DNA of 38,123 nt. It comes from Nitrospirota bacterium. GTDB lineage: Bacteria > Nitrospirota > Leptospirillia > Leptospirillales > Leptospirillaceae. A program made the translations under genes and the position numbers. The DNA lies in assembly GCA_021840555.1 (NCBI GenBank), contig JAKBXW010000008.1:1-38123 (forward strand), written 5' to 3'. Shown here in pieces: positions 8,073 through 15,910 of this stretch (position 1 is its first letter; the number at the start of each line of letters is the position of its first letter). The notes under the pieces are model-generated. The model made no database searches and was not told the DNA's origin. It worked only from the letters and a program-made list of their open reading frames with translations.

Positions 8073-9098
8073 GTGTTTGCAAAAATAACGTTCTTCTTGC
8101 TGTGCCTTTTTTTCGAAATCCTTTTTCTGGTCCCGACCTGGGCCATCGAGAATATTCCCTCGCCTCTCTTTTCCCGCTTCTTTCCGGAGGGACGGGTCGT
8201 TCTGGCGGCGGGGGCCGGCCATCTTTTCCTTCTGTCCCAGAAGGAGGGAACGCTCTATCGGTTCCATCCGAGGACGGGGGAGCTCGCGCTCCGGATCTCC
8301 GGCCTCAAAAATCCCCGGGACATGGCGGTCGGCCGCTACGGAGGCCGCCTTCTGCTCGACCTCGAATCCAGCCGCTCCCTTCTGATCTTTCCGGCCGCGG
8401 AGGCCGGCCCGCCTGTCAGCCGAACCGTTGGACTCAATCCGGGACAAATCCTGGGAGGCCCGAACAACCGGTTCTACCTGGCCGCCCGGGCGGTTCACAT
8501 CCTCTATGCCCTGGATCCCGACCGCTACCGTCCCCGGGACTGGATCGCCATCGGGGACGTCTTCCCCAGAGTGACGGTCGGGATGGATGGCCACCTCTGG
8601 CTTCCACTTTTTCGTTCGGATGCGGTGCTCGAAGTGGGGACGGCTCCCTTCTCCATCCTGAGGACCCTGGATCTTGAGGGGTGTTCCGCTCCCGTTCGCG
8701 TCCTCCCCCTTCCTTCGGGAGGATTCCTGACCGGGTGCGAAGATGCGATCCTGCGTCAGGATGCGGCGGGCAAGACAAAACGTTTTGTCCTCGGGAAATC
8801 TTTTCGCCACGGGGTCCGGGAGATGTTGCTTCTTCCGGGGGGAGAGCGTGCGCTCGTTCTTTTCCACCGCTCAAGGAGGATGGTTTTTTTCGATGTGAAT
8901 GCCATGAAAACGATTTCGCAATGGCGTCTTCCCTACCACCCCCTCCGCTTGTATCTTTTCCCCAATTGGCCTATCCTTTTCGTGGTGATGAATGATCCGG
9001 ACCACGAATTGACGCGGGTTTCGGGGTATCCGCTGTCCGATTTTCATGGTCAGTTGGATACTATTTCAGTCACCTACAACTCAAGGAAGAAAAAATGA
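8073..9098 (+). CDS. Exported beta-propeller-like protein of unknown function
   Basis: The chosen GTG at 8073 gives about 341 residues opening with a hydrophobic signal peptide ending near PTWA. The open frame begins at GTG 8016, but that overlaps the previous gene by 52 bases and adds a charged lead. The mature part has repeating blocks of about 40-45 residues resembling NHL/YVTN-type propeller blades, for example GHLFLLSQKEGTLYRF, NPRDMAVGRYGGRLLLD, RVTVGMDGHLWLP and LPSGGFLTG. These suggest a periplasmic six-or-so-bladed propeller that binds a partner; no enzyme residues are evident. The C-terminus is basic (NSRKKK). The stop overlaps the fabI ATG (ATGA). The fold is inferred from pattern only. 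Confidence 0.7.
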   Translation: MFAKITFFLLCLFFEILFLVPTWAIENIPSPLFSRFFPEGRVVLAAGAGHLFLLSQKEGTLYRFHPRTGELALRISGLKNPRDMAVGRYGGRLLLDLESSRSLLIFPAAEAGPPVSRTVGLNPGQILGGPNNRFYLAARAVHILYALDPDRYRPRDWIAIGDVFPRVTVGMDGHLWLPLFRSDAVLEVGTAPFSILRTLDLEGCSAPVRVLPLPSGGFLTGCEDAILRQDAAGKTKRFVLGKSFRHGVREMLLLPGGERALVLFHRSRRMVFFDVNAMKTISQWRLPYHPLRLYLFPNWPILFVVMNDPDHELTRVSGYPLSDFHGQLDTISVTYNSRKKK

Positions 9099-9916
9099 CC
9101 GCATCCTCTTCCGGCATCCTTTCATCCTCCTCCTCGCTTCTGTCCGGCCGCCATGTCCTCGTGACCGGTGTCGCCAACCGCTGGTCAATCGCCTGGGCCG
9201 TCGTCCAGTCGGTGATCCGGAACGGGGGCCGTGTGACCCTCACCTATCTGGGGGAGTCCCAGAAGGCGACCATCGAGAAACTGATCGAGGAGCTGCCTCC
9301 GGACCACCGGGGCACTCTCCTCCTGCCGCTCGACGTGCGAAACGATGACGAGGTGGGGGCGGTGGCCGAAAGGCTCAGGTCCGAAGGCGTCACCCTGGAT
9401 GGTCTGGTGCACAGCATCGCCTTTGCGAAAAGGGAGGAGCTGGACGGAGCCTTTCTCGCGACAAGCCGTGAAGGATTCCTCCTCGCGCAGGAGGTCAGTG
9501 CCTTCTCCCTGGTGGTCCTATGCCGGGCCTTTGCTCCGCTCATGCGTTCCGGCTCTTCGGTGGTCGCCATGACCTATCTGGGATCGGAACGGATCGTTCC
9601 CCACTACAATGTCATGGGAGCGGCCAAGGCCGCGCTCGAGGCTTCGGTCCGCTATCTGGCCTACGACCTTGGTGCCTCCGGAATCAGGGTCAATGCCGTC
9701 AGCGCCGGTCCGATCAAAACGGCTTCGGGCCGCGCCATCAAGGGATTTGTCGACATGCAGAAGGCCGTGTCGGACCGGGCCCCCCTCAAGGGGCAGGAGC
9801 TCACCTCGGAGGAGGTGGCCGACGCCACGGCGGCCCTTCTTTCTCCCCTGATGCGGGCCGTGACGGGCGAGGTTCTGTTCGTGGATCTGGGATACCGCCA
9901 GATGGGCATGTTCTGA
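9095..9916 (+). CDS. fabI: Enoyl-[acyl-carrier-protein] reductase (NADH) FabI
   Basis: A 273-residue short-chain dehydrogenase of the FabI type, which performs the last reduction of each fatty-acid elongation cycle. After a Ser-rich lead of about 17 residues come the divergent nucleotide-binding loop VTGVANRWSIAWA, the LDVRND segment, HSIAFAKREEL, MTYLGSERIVPHYNVMGAAKAALE with Tyr171 and Lys178 as the Y-x6-K catalytic pair, and AGPIKTASGRAI. The MTYLG...YNVMG.AKA phrase separates FabI from FabG. ATG 9095 overlaps the stop of the preceding gene. It appears to be the last gene of the long operon; a gap of about 100 bases follows before the Rieske gene. Confidence 0.95.
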   Translation: MTASSSGILSSSSSLLSGRHVLVTGVANRWSIAWAVVQSVIRNGGRVTLTYLGESQKATIEKLIEELPPDHRGTLLLPLDVRNDDEVGAVAERLRSEGVTLDGLVHSIAFAKREELDGAFLATSREGFLLAQEVSAFSLVVLCRAFAPLMRSGSSVVAMTYLGSERIVPHYNVMGAAKAALEASVRYLAYDLGASGIRVNAVSAGPIKTASGRAIKGFVDMQKAVSDRAPLKGQELTSEEVADATAALLSPLMRAVTGEVLFVDLGYRQMGMF

Positions 9917-10018
9917 GACCTTCGCCGCGATAGGTTGAGAGGGAGGGATCGGTGCTCTGTCCAACGGAGGGCGGGAAAATCTATTGTACGTAATGATCGC
10001 TCCAAACGGGAGACTCTC

Positions 10019-10951
10019 ATGAAAGAAGAAGTGACTTACAGGGTCGGCATTCCGGTTGTCGGTATCCGGGGCGAGACCCTGGGGCGCCTTGAAAAGGTTC
10101 TATTCTCCGAATCCCGCCACCATGTGACCGGGTTGGTCGTCCGCTCCCTCGAATCCCTCCACATGATTCCTCTCGAAAAAGTCACCGCCCTGAGCGGGAC
10201 GGAGATACGCACTTCCATGACCGGAGAGGATCTCCACCGGTCGCCGGTCTTCGACCCGACGCAGTATGAAGAGGTGCCTCCCTGGTTTTTTCCGCCGGGT
10301 CACCATATCGAGCTTGGCGCCCTCGTGACGATCAAGCCCCTCGACATCCGTGAGCAGGGGGAGGAGGCGTGCCGGTCGCGGCGCGAATTCATGGGCAAGA
10401 TGGTCGCCCTTCTCGCGACGGCGATCGGGGTCAGCCTCGTCGTGCCGATCGGCGGCTACATCATGGCGGCCGCCTCGACGCCCGTCACGGACAACTGGCG
10501 GGACCTCGGCGTCAAACTTCAGGACCTTCCTCTGGACGAACCCTTCCAGAAGACCTTCCGGGCCATCTCCGTCAGCGGGTGGATGCGGGTTCCGGAGGAG
10601 CGGTCCGTATGGCTCATCCGCCATTCCGGGTCCTCCGACCCCTGGTCCGAGTCGGAGGACCAGAAGAAGAATCTCGACTCCCCTCTCGAAAAAAAGGATT
10701 CGGACCCAAGAGTGACCGTTCTTTCTCCGATTTGTCCCCACCTCGGGTGCGAACCCCAGTGGCACAAGGGCCAAAAACTCTTCATCTGTCCCTGCCACCA
10801 TTCCATATACCAGTTGAACGGGAACCGGATCGGGGGGCCGGCCCCCCGCCCGATGGACCAGCTCCCGGTTCGCGTTGGTCCGGACGGATCCATTTCGGTC
10901 ATCTATGAGCAGTTCGCCATCGGAATCCCGGCCAAAGTTCGCCTGGCCTGA
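10019..10951 (+). CDS. Rieske iron-sulfur protein with N-terminal PRC-barrel-like domain
   Basis: This 310-residue protein is the [2Fe-2S] subunit of a cytochrome bc-type complex, passing electrons from quinol to cytochrome c. CPHLGC (239-244) and CPCHHS (257-262) supply the two Cys and two His cluster ligands and the disulfide Cys pair; the second box has His where Gly is usual. Residues about 5-70 look like a PRC-barrel (GIPVVGIRGETLGRLEKVLF, IPLEKVTAL). A twin-arginine motif SRREFMGK at 120-127 precedes the membrane anchor, so the PRC part should remain cytoplasmic. The start is set by GGGAG at 10008-10012; the frame is open back to 9935. The partner cytochrome b begins 17 bases downstream. 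Confidence 0.92.
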   Translation: MKEEVTYRVGIPVVGIRGETLGRLEKVLFSESRHHVTGLVVRSLESLHMIPLEKVTALSGTEIRTSMTGEDLHRSPVFDPTQYEEVPPWFFPPGHHIELGALVTIKPLDIREQGEEACRSRREFMGKMVALLATAIGVSLVVPIGGYIMAAASTPVTDNWRDLGVKLQDLPLDEPFQKTFRAISVSGWMRVPEERSVWLIRHSGSSDPWSESEDQKKNLDSPLEKKDSDPRVTVLSPICPHLGCEPQWHKGQKLFICPCHHSIYQLNGNRIGGPAPRPMDQLPVRVGPDGSISVIYEQFAIGIPAKVRLA

Positions 10952-10968
10952 GTGAAGGAGCGCCGTTG

Positions 10969-12339
10969 ATGGGTCATAAAATCATCGAATATCTTGACGA
11001 GAGGATCCGGATCCGGGCTCTCATGAGCTTCCTCCTGAATGAACCGATGCCGGGAGGATCCCGGTGGGCTTATATTCCGGGCTCTATGGTTTTCTTTGTT
11101 CTGATCCAGCAGTTCATCACCGGCATGATGCTGGCCTTCTACTACGGTGGAACGCCCGATCACGCCTGGGACAGCGTCAACTATATTGACCACCTCACCT
11201 ATCATGGGGTGCCTGTCGGCCGACTGATCCGGGGCATCCATTACTGGGGTTCCTCGATCATGGTCATCGCCGTCGGGATACATCTTCTCCAGGTCTTTCT
11301 CTGGGGGGCCTACAAGAGGCCCCGGGAGATCATGTGGCTGGTGGGAACCGTCCTCCTCGCCCTGACGATGACGGCGGCTTTCTCGGGGTATCTGCTGCCC
11401 TGGGACGAGAGGGCCTATTGGGGGACGATCGTCGGGACCAACATGATCGGGCTCGTTCCTCTTGTCGGGGAGGCCATCAAGGACGCCATCAGGGGAGGGG
11501 TCGGCCTCGGGGCCCTGACTCTGTCCCATTTTTTCACCCTGCATACCATGATTCTGCCGACACTCTTCATCCTCTTCGTGATGCTTCACCTGGTGATCTT
11601 CCGCCGTGTGGGGCCGGCCGGGCCATTTTCGGGAACGCCTGAACAGAACGAGGCGACGAAGGACACCTTTTATCCGCGCCAGGTTCTGATGGATTCCTTC
11701 GGGATGATGGGTGTGTTCATCCTGATTTTGCTTCTTGCGGTCTTCCGCCCTCCCGGCCTCGAGTCCGTGGCAAATCCCTCCAACGCGGCCTACAGTCCCA
11801 CTCCGGCCTGGTACTTCGACTGGATATTCCAGCTTCTTAAGATGATCCGCCCGGAGATTGTGGGGGTTGTGGGTCTGCCTCTCCTGATCTCGGTGGTCCT
11901 TGTTCTGCTTCCGTTTCTGGACAAGAAGCCGGTCCGTTCCCCCTTTAAAAGACCCTTTTCCGTCCTCTCCACCCTGACTGTTCTGGTGTCAATGCTGGTG
12001 CTGTCGTTGATGGCGGAAAACGGGTACAAGAAGCTCGTGGATGTGGACAGGGCGGCCATGGTGCGGGGGCAGGTCGTTTTCAACCAGTCCGGATGCATCG
12101 GTTGCCATACTGTCTTTGGACACGGCGGGAAAATCGGTCCCGATCTTTCGGAAGAGGGGCTCGTGGGCCATTCAGTGCACTGGCTGACCGTTCAGTTCGT
12201 CAATTCGAAGGCTCATTTTCCGGGCTCCATCATGCCCGACTTCACCTATCTGACGAAACAGCAGCAACACGATCTGGCCATGTATATTTCTTCTCTGGGG
12301 CGCATGGGATGGCCGGACCCGACCAAGCCCCAACCTTAG
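10969..12339 (+). CDS. Cytochrome b (b6 type) fused to C-terminal cytochrome c
   Basis: At 456 residues this combines the membrane and cytochrome c subunits of a quinol:cytochrome c oxidoreductase. His91/His105 and His192/His207 are the heme b ligands; the second pair has 14 residues between them, as in b6f. Residues about 215-350 correspond to subunit IV with further helices. The Qo loop reads PAWY at 279-282 where b6f proteins have PEWY. The C-terminal domain has one heme c site, CIGCH at 376-380, and a probable Met ligand in SIMPDF. ATG 10969 was chosen over TTG 10966 because AAGGAG lies 8 bases upstream. It is paired with the Rieske gene; no separate cytochrome c1 follows. Confidence 0.93.
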   Translation: MGHKIIEYLDERIRIRALMSFLLNEPMPGGSRWAYIPGSMVFFVLIQQFITGMMLAFYYGGTPDHAWDSVNYIDHLTYHGVPVGRLIRGIHYWGSSIMVIAVGIHLLQVFLWGAYKRPREIMWLVGTVLLALTMTAAFSGYLLPWDERAYWGTIVGTNMIGLVPLVGEAIKDAIRGGVGLGALTLSHFFTLHTMILPTLFILFVMLHLVIFRRVGPAGPFSGTPEQNEATKDTFYPRQVLMDSFGMMGVFILILLLAVFRPPGLESVANPSNAAYSPTPAWYFDWIFQLLKMIRPEIVGVVGLPLLISVVLVLLPFLDKKPVRSPFKRPFSVLSTLTVLVSMLVLSLMAENGYKKLVDVDRAAMVRGQVVFNQSGCIGCHTVFGHGGKIGPDLSEEGLVGHSVHWLTVQFVNSKAHFPGSIMPDFTYLTKQQQHDLAMYISSLGRMGWPDPTKPQP

Positions 12340-12383
12340 CGGAGTCGGCCCCGGCCTTCTTGCAGTCTTGACCCCGGGAGGCG

Positions 12384-12635
12384 CTAGCGGGAAGATTTGA
12401 GAAGGGAAATAGCCCTCTGTTTTTCCGGGACCCCGACGAAATAAGGCCTGTCGTTGACCAGGGAGGTCGGGACCGACTTGATGTTGTAGCGCTCCGCAAG
12501 TTCTTTGCCGCGGGGGCTGTCGATATCGATTTCCTCGTAACTGAAGGGAATCTCCTGGCGGAGGCGGTTCCAGAAACTTTTGGCGGCCGGGCAGGACGGG
12601 CACCAGCTTGCATAGATCAGCTTGACTTTGGCCAT
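12384..12635 (-). CDS. Glutaredoxin/thioredoxin-fold protein with CxxC
   Basis: A small cytoplasmic protein of about 83 residues with the thioredoxin fold. KVKLIYASWCPSC gives a first strand and a CPSC redox pair (Cys12, Cys15), then the helix AAKSFWNRL, the strand YEEIDID, and the cis-proline phrase IKSVPTSLV before the last strand and helix. The DIDSPRGKELAERYNIKSVPT pattern is typical of glutaredoxin-like proteins. It is expected to reduce disulfides or bind glutathione-like thiols, but the partner is unknown. The start was moved from 12680 to the ATG at 12635 because AAGGAG lies six bases before it. It faces the cytochrome gene tail to tail. Confidence 0.88.
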   Translation of the reverse strand: MAKVKLIYASWCPSCPAAKSFWNRLRQEIPFSYEEIDIDSPRGKELAERYNIKSVPTSLVNDRPYFVGVPEKQRAISLLKSSR

Positions 12636-12679
12636 CGGCATCTCCTTGGTTGTCGGTTTCGCTAGATTTTCTTCTTTCA

Positions 12680-12685
12680 ATTATA
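12680..12685 (-). promoter_or_regulatory. Possible -10 element for the CxxC thioredoxin-fold gene
   Basis: The minus strand reads TATAAT exactly, about 45 bases before the chosen start at 12635. On the plus strand the same spot gives TATAGT (12682-12687), which could serve the divergent DUF6132-like gene. No good -35 box is visible at 16-18 bases for either direction, so this is a weak call based on one hexamer in an AT-rich patch. Confidence 0.3.
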
Positions 12686-12744
12686 GTGTCTTCGCCATTT
12701 GTGATCCACGGAGGCCAGTCAGGGGAGAAGGAAAGGGGTAGAAC

Positions 12745-12930
12745 ATGGATTATACGGCGATGGTGTGGGGGGGGGTGGGAGGCGCGGCCTTCGGATTCCT
12801 TCTGAGCTCCTTCCTGACCCGAGACGGATGCGGGGCGGTCGCCTGTCGCATCAACAGAAGCCCGAAGATCGCGACGGTTTACTATGCCGTGATCGGAGCC
12901 AGTCTGGGATTGACACTCCATGCCTTCTAG
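12745..12930 (+). CDS. Small membrane protein, DUF6132-like
   Basis: This 61-residue protein has two glycine-rich membrane helices (about 5-24 and 41-60). They flank a short segment with two cysteines, GCGAVACRINRSP, followed by KIATVYYAVIGASLG. The layout of helix, GC-x-x-x-x-C, NRSP and helix ending in a G..G motif resembles the DUF6132 family, whose function is not known to me. The cysteine pair may bind a metal or form a disulfide. AAAGGGG lies a few bases before the ATG. The 3' end overlaps ridA by 11 bases. A nine-G run at 12767-12775 sits at codons 8-11 and is a possible slippage site. Confidence 0.7.
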   Translation: MDYTAMVWGGVGGAAFGFLLSSFLTRDGCGAVACRINRSPKIATVYYAVIGASLGLTLHAF

Positions 12931-13330
12931 TCTCGGGAAGAGGCGGAGGGTCGTTGGGGCTCCTTCCGGAGCCCCTCCTCCAGTCGGTCCCTACAGTCCG
13001 GGGGTCGAGGCGGGTGGGTGGCTTTTCCTGTCGGGTCAGATCGCTCTTGACTCCGAAGGCCGGGTGGTTCCGGGAGGTATCGCGGCCGAAGCCCGCGTGA
13101 TCTTTGACCGGTTGGGAAAGATGTTGGCTCAGGCGGGGTATGATCCCTCCGACGTCGTGAAGCTGACGCTCTATCTGACGGATCTTTCCGCCTTCCAGGC
13201 CGTGAACGATGCTTGCGCCGCTTTTTTCAGAGAGCCTTATCCGGCAAGAACGACCGTGGGGGTGGCCGCCCTTCCGAGGGGTGTCGGCCTCGAGGTGGAT
13301 GTCATTGCATGGAAGGACTGCGAGCGGTAG
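12920..13330 (+). CDS. RidA family reactive enamine/imine deaminase
   Basis: This 136-residue protein belongs to the RidA/YjgF/UK114 family. These trimers hydrolyse reactive 2-aminoacrylate and related enamines released by PLP enzymes. Visible family features are PPPVGPYSPGVEAGGWLFLSGQIALD, the middle FDRLGKMLAQAGYDPSDVVKLTLYLTD, the YPARTTVGV segment whose Arg binds the substrate carboxylate, and the C-terminal LEVDVIAWK. The first 15 residues are a basic extension (KRRRVVG), so a later start is possible but no better one is seen. The ATG overlaps the preceding gene by 11 bases. A hairpin begins 9 bases after its stop. Confidence 0.92.
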   Translation: MPSSLGKRRRVVGAPSGAPPPVGPYSPGVEAGGWLFLSGQIALDSEGRVVPGGIAAEARVIFDRLGKMLAQAGYDPSDVVKLTLYLTDLSAFQAVNDACAAFFREPYPARTTVGVAALPRGVGLEVDVIAWKDCER

Positions 13331-13338
13331 GGGGAATT

Positions 13339-13368
13339 CCCTTTCGGCTCTGATCAGGGCCGAAAGGG
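13339..13368. terminator. Hairpin between convergent ridA and rpmB (likely bidirectional terminator)
   Basis: The arms CCCTTTCGGC (13339-13348) and GCCGAAAGGG (13359-13368) pair perfectly over 10 bases. The 10-base loop contains the palindrome CTGATCAG, which can extend the pairing. It lies 9 bases past the ridA stop and 11 bases past the rpmB stop on the other strand. No run of T follows on either strand, so intrinsic termination may be inefficient, and a role in 3'-end protection of converging transcripts is an alternative. Confidence 0.65.
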
Positions 13369-13378
13369 AGAAATGATG

Positions 13379-13570
13379 CTAGATCGCTTTCTGGATCTTG
13401 CCGCTCCGGATGCACCGGGTGCAGACTCGGACGCGTCTGGGCTGGCCTTCGACAAGGGCCCGGACAGTCTGGAGGTTCGGCTTGAAGAATCTTTTGGATA
13501 CGCGATGAGAGTGGCTGATCTGATTCCCGACTACCTTCGCCTTGCCACACACGAAACAGGATGCTGCCAT
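13379..13570 (-). CDS. rpmB: 50S ribosomal protein L28
   Basis: A 63-residue L28 of the large ribosomal subunit. AASCFVCGKAKVVGNQISHSHRVSKRFFKPNLQ and RVRVCTRCIRSGKI are characteristic. It carries the Cys4 form of the protein, CFVC plus CTRC, a likely zinc site; many bacteria also have a cysteine-free version under zinc control, but only this one is seen here. The start at 13570 was preferred because GGGGG precedes it and homologues begin MA; ATG 13582 would add four residues. The gene stands alone on the minus strand, without rpmG beside it, back to back with recG. Confidence 0.95.
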   Translation of the reverse strand: MAASCFVCGKAKVVGNQISHSHRVSKRFFKPNLQTVRALVEGQPRRVRVCTRCIRSGKIQKAI

Positions 13571-13611
13571 TTTTGCCCCCATTGAAAGTCATTGAAATGA
13601 AACATTCGTGC

Positions 13612-13641
13612 ATTTTACTCGAAGTCTTTCCTCCAAATCAA
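13612..13641 (-). promoter_or_regulatory. Probable sigma-70-type promoter for rpmB
   Basis: On the minus strand TTGATT (13641-13636) and TAAAAT (13617-13612) are separated by 18 bases. That is four of six and five of six matches to the housekeeping consensus. Transcription would start near 13605, about 35 bases before the rpmB ATG. It lies back to back with the candidate recG promoter. Confidence 0.45.
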
Positions 13642-13655
13642 CCGGGTCCGGCCTC

Positions 13656-13684
13656 CGGACAAAGGCACTTCCTCCTGCTATAAT
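13656..13684 (+). promoter_or_regulatory. Probable extended -10 promoter for recG
   Basis: The plus strand has TGCTATAAT (13676-13684), a perfect TATAAT with the TGn extension. CGGACA at 13656-13661 lies 17 bases upstream and matches the last four bases of the -35 consensus. A start near 13691 would leave a leader of about 45 bases to TTG 13736 and only about 9 bases to TTG 13700, which favours the later start. Confidence 0.5.
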
Positions 13685-13735
13685 GGCCCGAAAAAGTCCT
13701 TGTCCACTGATGTCCAACTAAAACCGGGGTTATCC

Positions 13736-15898
13736 TTGTCCGGCATTCCGCCAAAATCCATCAAGCTGACCTCGGGTCTCGACGAGTGTCCCGCCATCGG
13801 ACCGCGCCGCCGCCTGAGGCTCGAACGTCGCGGAATCAGGAACGTCGTGGACCTCCTGTACTCCTTTCCATTCCGGTACGAGGACAGGCGGGTGCGCCTG
13901 ACGATCGCCGACCTTCGCGAGGGGGTCGAAACCGGCCTGCTCGCCACGGTCCGCTCCATTCGGAAAAAAAATGTTCCGAAGCTCAAGGCGCCGATCATCG
14001 AGGCGGAGATCTTCGACCGTACGGGAGATCTTCCCGTGGTCTGGTTCGGCCAGGAGTATCTCCTGAAACGGCTTCCCGAGGGAAGCCAGGCGTTTTTCTT
14101 CGGGAAGGTGGAATACTCAACATTTTCCAGGTCCCTGGTCCTGCGCTCCCCCGTGACGGAGCGGGTCGATCCGGAGGAGGGGCTCCGGAAATCCTATCAT
14201 GTCGGTCGGATCGTGCCCGTCTACCGCGAGGAGGAAGGAATCTCGTCGGCCGTCTTCCGTCGTCTGACGGGGGACATGTTGCGTTCTCTCTGGGGGGAGA
14301 CCTTCGACCCTCTGCCTCCGGATGTTCTGCGGGAGGCGGGACTGATGGACTGGTTTCCGGCCATCGTGGCGATGCATTTTCCGAAGGAAACCGACCGGCC
14401 GCTCGAAGAGCTTCTTCTTCCCTCCTACCCCCCGCGGGCGCGCCTGATTTTCGAGGAATTCTTCCTGCTGGAATACCTTATGACGGTCCGGAAGAGAAGT
14501 ATCGCATCCACCGGCCGATCCTGGACGCTTCCATCCGGGGGGGATCCCTCCATCGACCGCTTCGAGCGGGGGCTGCCCTTTCCGCTGACGGAGGCCCAGA
14601 AGCGGGCCTGCCGGGAGATCCTGGAGGATCTTTCCTCGACACATCCGATGAACCGCTTTCTCCTTGGAGATGTCGGGTCGGGGAAGACCCTCGTTGCCGC
14701 TTTCGCCATCCTTCAGGCGATCCGGCAGGGGCGCCAGGCCGCCTTTCTGGCCCCGACCGAAATTCTGGCCCAGCAACATGGCCGGACGCTGTCGCAGGTC
14801 TTCGGGGCGATGCGGCCGGAGGAGGGAGGGGATCCCCTCCGGCCGGTTCTCCTTTCAAACGCCGTCCGCGGTCTGGACCGCCGGCGTATTCTCTCGGGAC
14901 TGGCGACCGGGGACCAGAAGCTGGTCGTCGGAACACACGCGATTCTCGAGGAAGGGGTTCCCTTTCATGACCTGGGGATGGTCGTCATCGACGAACAGCA
15001 CAAGTTCGGAGTGGCCCAGAGGCGGGCTCTGGCGACAAAAGGCCAGAGCCCGGACGTGCTGGTCATGACCGCGACCCCCATTCCCCGGTCGCTGGCCCTG
15101 TCTTATTATGGCGATCTTGAGATCTCTCTGATCGACGAGCTTCCTCCGGGCCGCCAGCCGGTGGCGACCCATGTCGTGAAGGATGCGGGGGAGAGCTTCT
15201 GGATCAAGAAAATTCTCCCGGCCCTTCAGAGGAAGGAACAGGTGTTCGTTGTCTACCCCCTCATCGAGGAGTCGGAAACGGTTGATGCAAAAAATGCCAT
15301 GGACGCCTGCGCCACACTCTCGTCACTCTTCCCGGCTCACCGGGTCGGGCTTCTGACGGGGAGGGCTTCCGGGGCGGAAAAAGAATCCGTCATGGAGCAG
15401 TTTCGCCGGGGGGAGCTGGACATCCTGGTGGCGACGACGGTGATCGAGGTGGGGGTCGATGTTCCCAACGCCACGATCATGGTCGTGGAGAACGCCGAAC
15501 GCTTCGGTCTGGCCCAGCTCCACCAGCTTCGGGGGAGAATCGGGCGGGGAGGGCTTCCGGGGACTTTTTTTCTGGTTCCCGGGCCTGCTACGGGGCCGGA
15601 GGGGCAACGGCGGCTCCGGATCCTTGAAGCCTATTCCGACGGCTTCCATGTTGCGGAAGAAGACCTCCGGATGCGGGGACCTGGAGAGTTCATGGGGGTT
15701 CGCCAGTCCGGTTTGCCGATGTTTCTTCTGGCAGACCTCGTCCGGGACACTGAGACTCTTGTCCAGGCAAGGACGATGGCCTCACGCTTTGTGGAGGAAG
15801 CCGCCCTGCGGGAGGGCGCAGCCTGGGAGATTTCCCGGATGGAGGAATTTCTCCGCTTACGATACCGGAACGTGGATCAGTGGTTGTCGATCAGGTGA
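13736..15898 (+). CDS. recG: ATP-dependent DNA helicase RecG
   Basis: RecG of about 720 residues, which remodels stalled replication forks and branched DNA. An N-terminal wedge/OB domain (about 20-190) precedes the two helicase lobes. Motifs are LLGDVGSGKT (Walker A), VVIDEQHKFGVAQR (DEQH box), VMTATPIPRSLAL (III), ATTVIEVGVDVPNATIMVV (V) and QLHQLRGRIGRG (VI), with the RecG-specific C-terminal DLRMRGPGEFMG. No ATG lies near the start. TTG 13736 is used because GGGG precedes it and the mapped promoter leaves a normal leader; TTG 13700 would add 12 residues. The upstream neighbour is the divergent rpmB. Confidence 0.95.
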   Translation: MSGIPPKSIKLTSGLDECPAIGPRRRLRLERRGIRNVVDLLYSFPFRYEDRRVRLTIADLREGVETGLLATVRSIRKKNVPKLKAPIIEAEIFDRTGDLPVVWFGQEYLLKRLPEGSQAFFFGKVEYSTFSRSLVLRSPVTERVDPEEGLRKSYHVGRIVPVYREEEGISSAVFRRLTGDMLRSLWGETFDPLPPDVLREAGLMDWFPAIVAMHFPKETDRPLEELLLPSYPPRARLIFEEFFLLEYLMTVRKRSIASTGRSWTLPSGGDPSIDRFERGLPFPLTEAQKRACREILEDLSSTHPMNRFLLGDVGSGKTLVAAFAILQAIRQGRQAAFLAPTEILAQQHGRTLSQVFGAMRPEEGGDPLRPVLLSNAVRGLDRRRILSGLATGDQKLVVGTHAILEEGVPFHDLGMVVIDEQHKFGVAQRRALATKGQSPDVLVMTATPIPRSLALSYYGDLEISLIDELPPGRQPVATHVVKDAGESFWIKKILPALQRKEQVFVVYPLIEESETVDAKNAMDACATLSSLFPAHRVGLLTGRASGAEKESVMEQFRRGELDILVATTVIEVGVDVPNATIMVVENAERFGLAQLHQLRGRIGRGGLPGTFFLVPGPATGPEGQRRLRILEAYSDGFHVAEEDLRMRGPGEFMGVRQSGLPMFLLADLVRDTETLVQARTMASRFVEEAALREGAAWEISRMEEFLRLRYRNVDQWLSIR

Positions 15899-15910
15899 GA
15901 GGAGGGTCTT

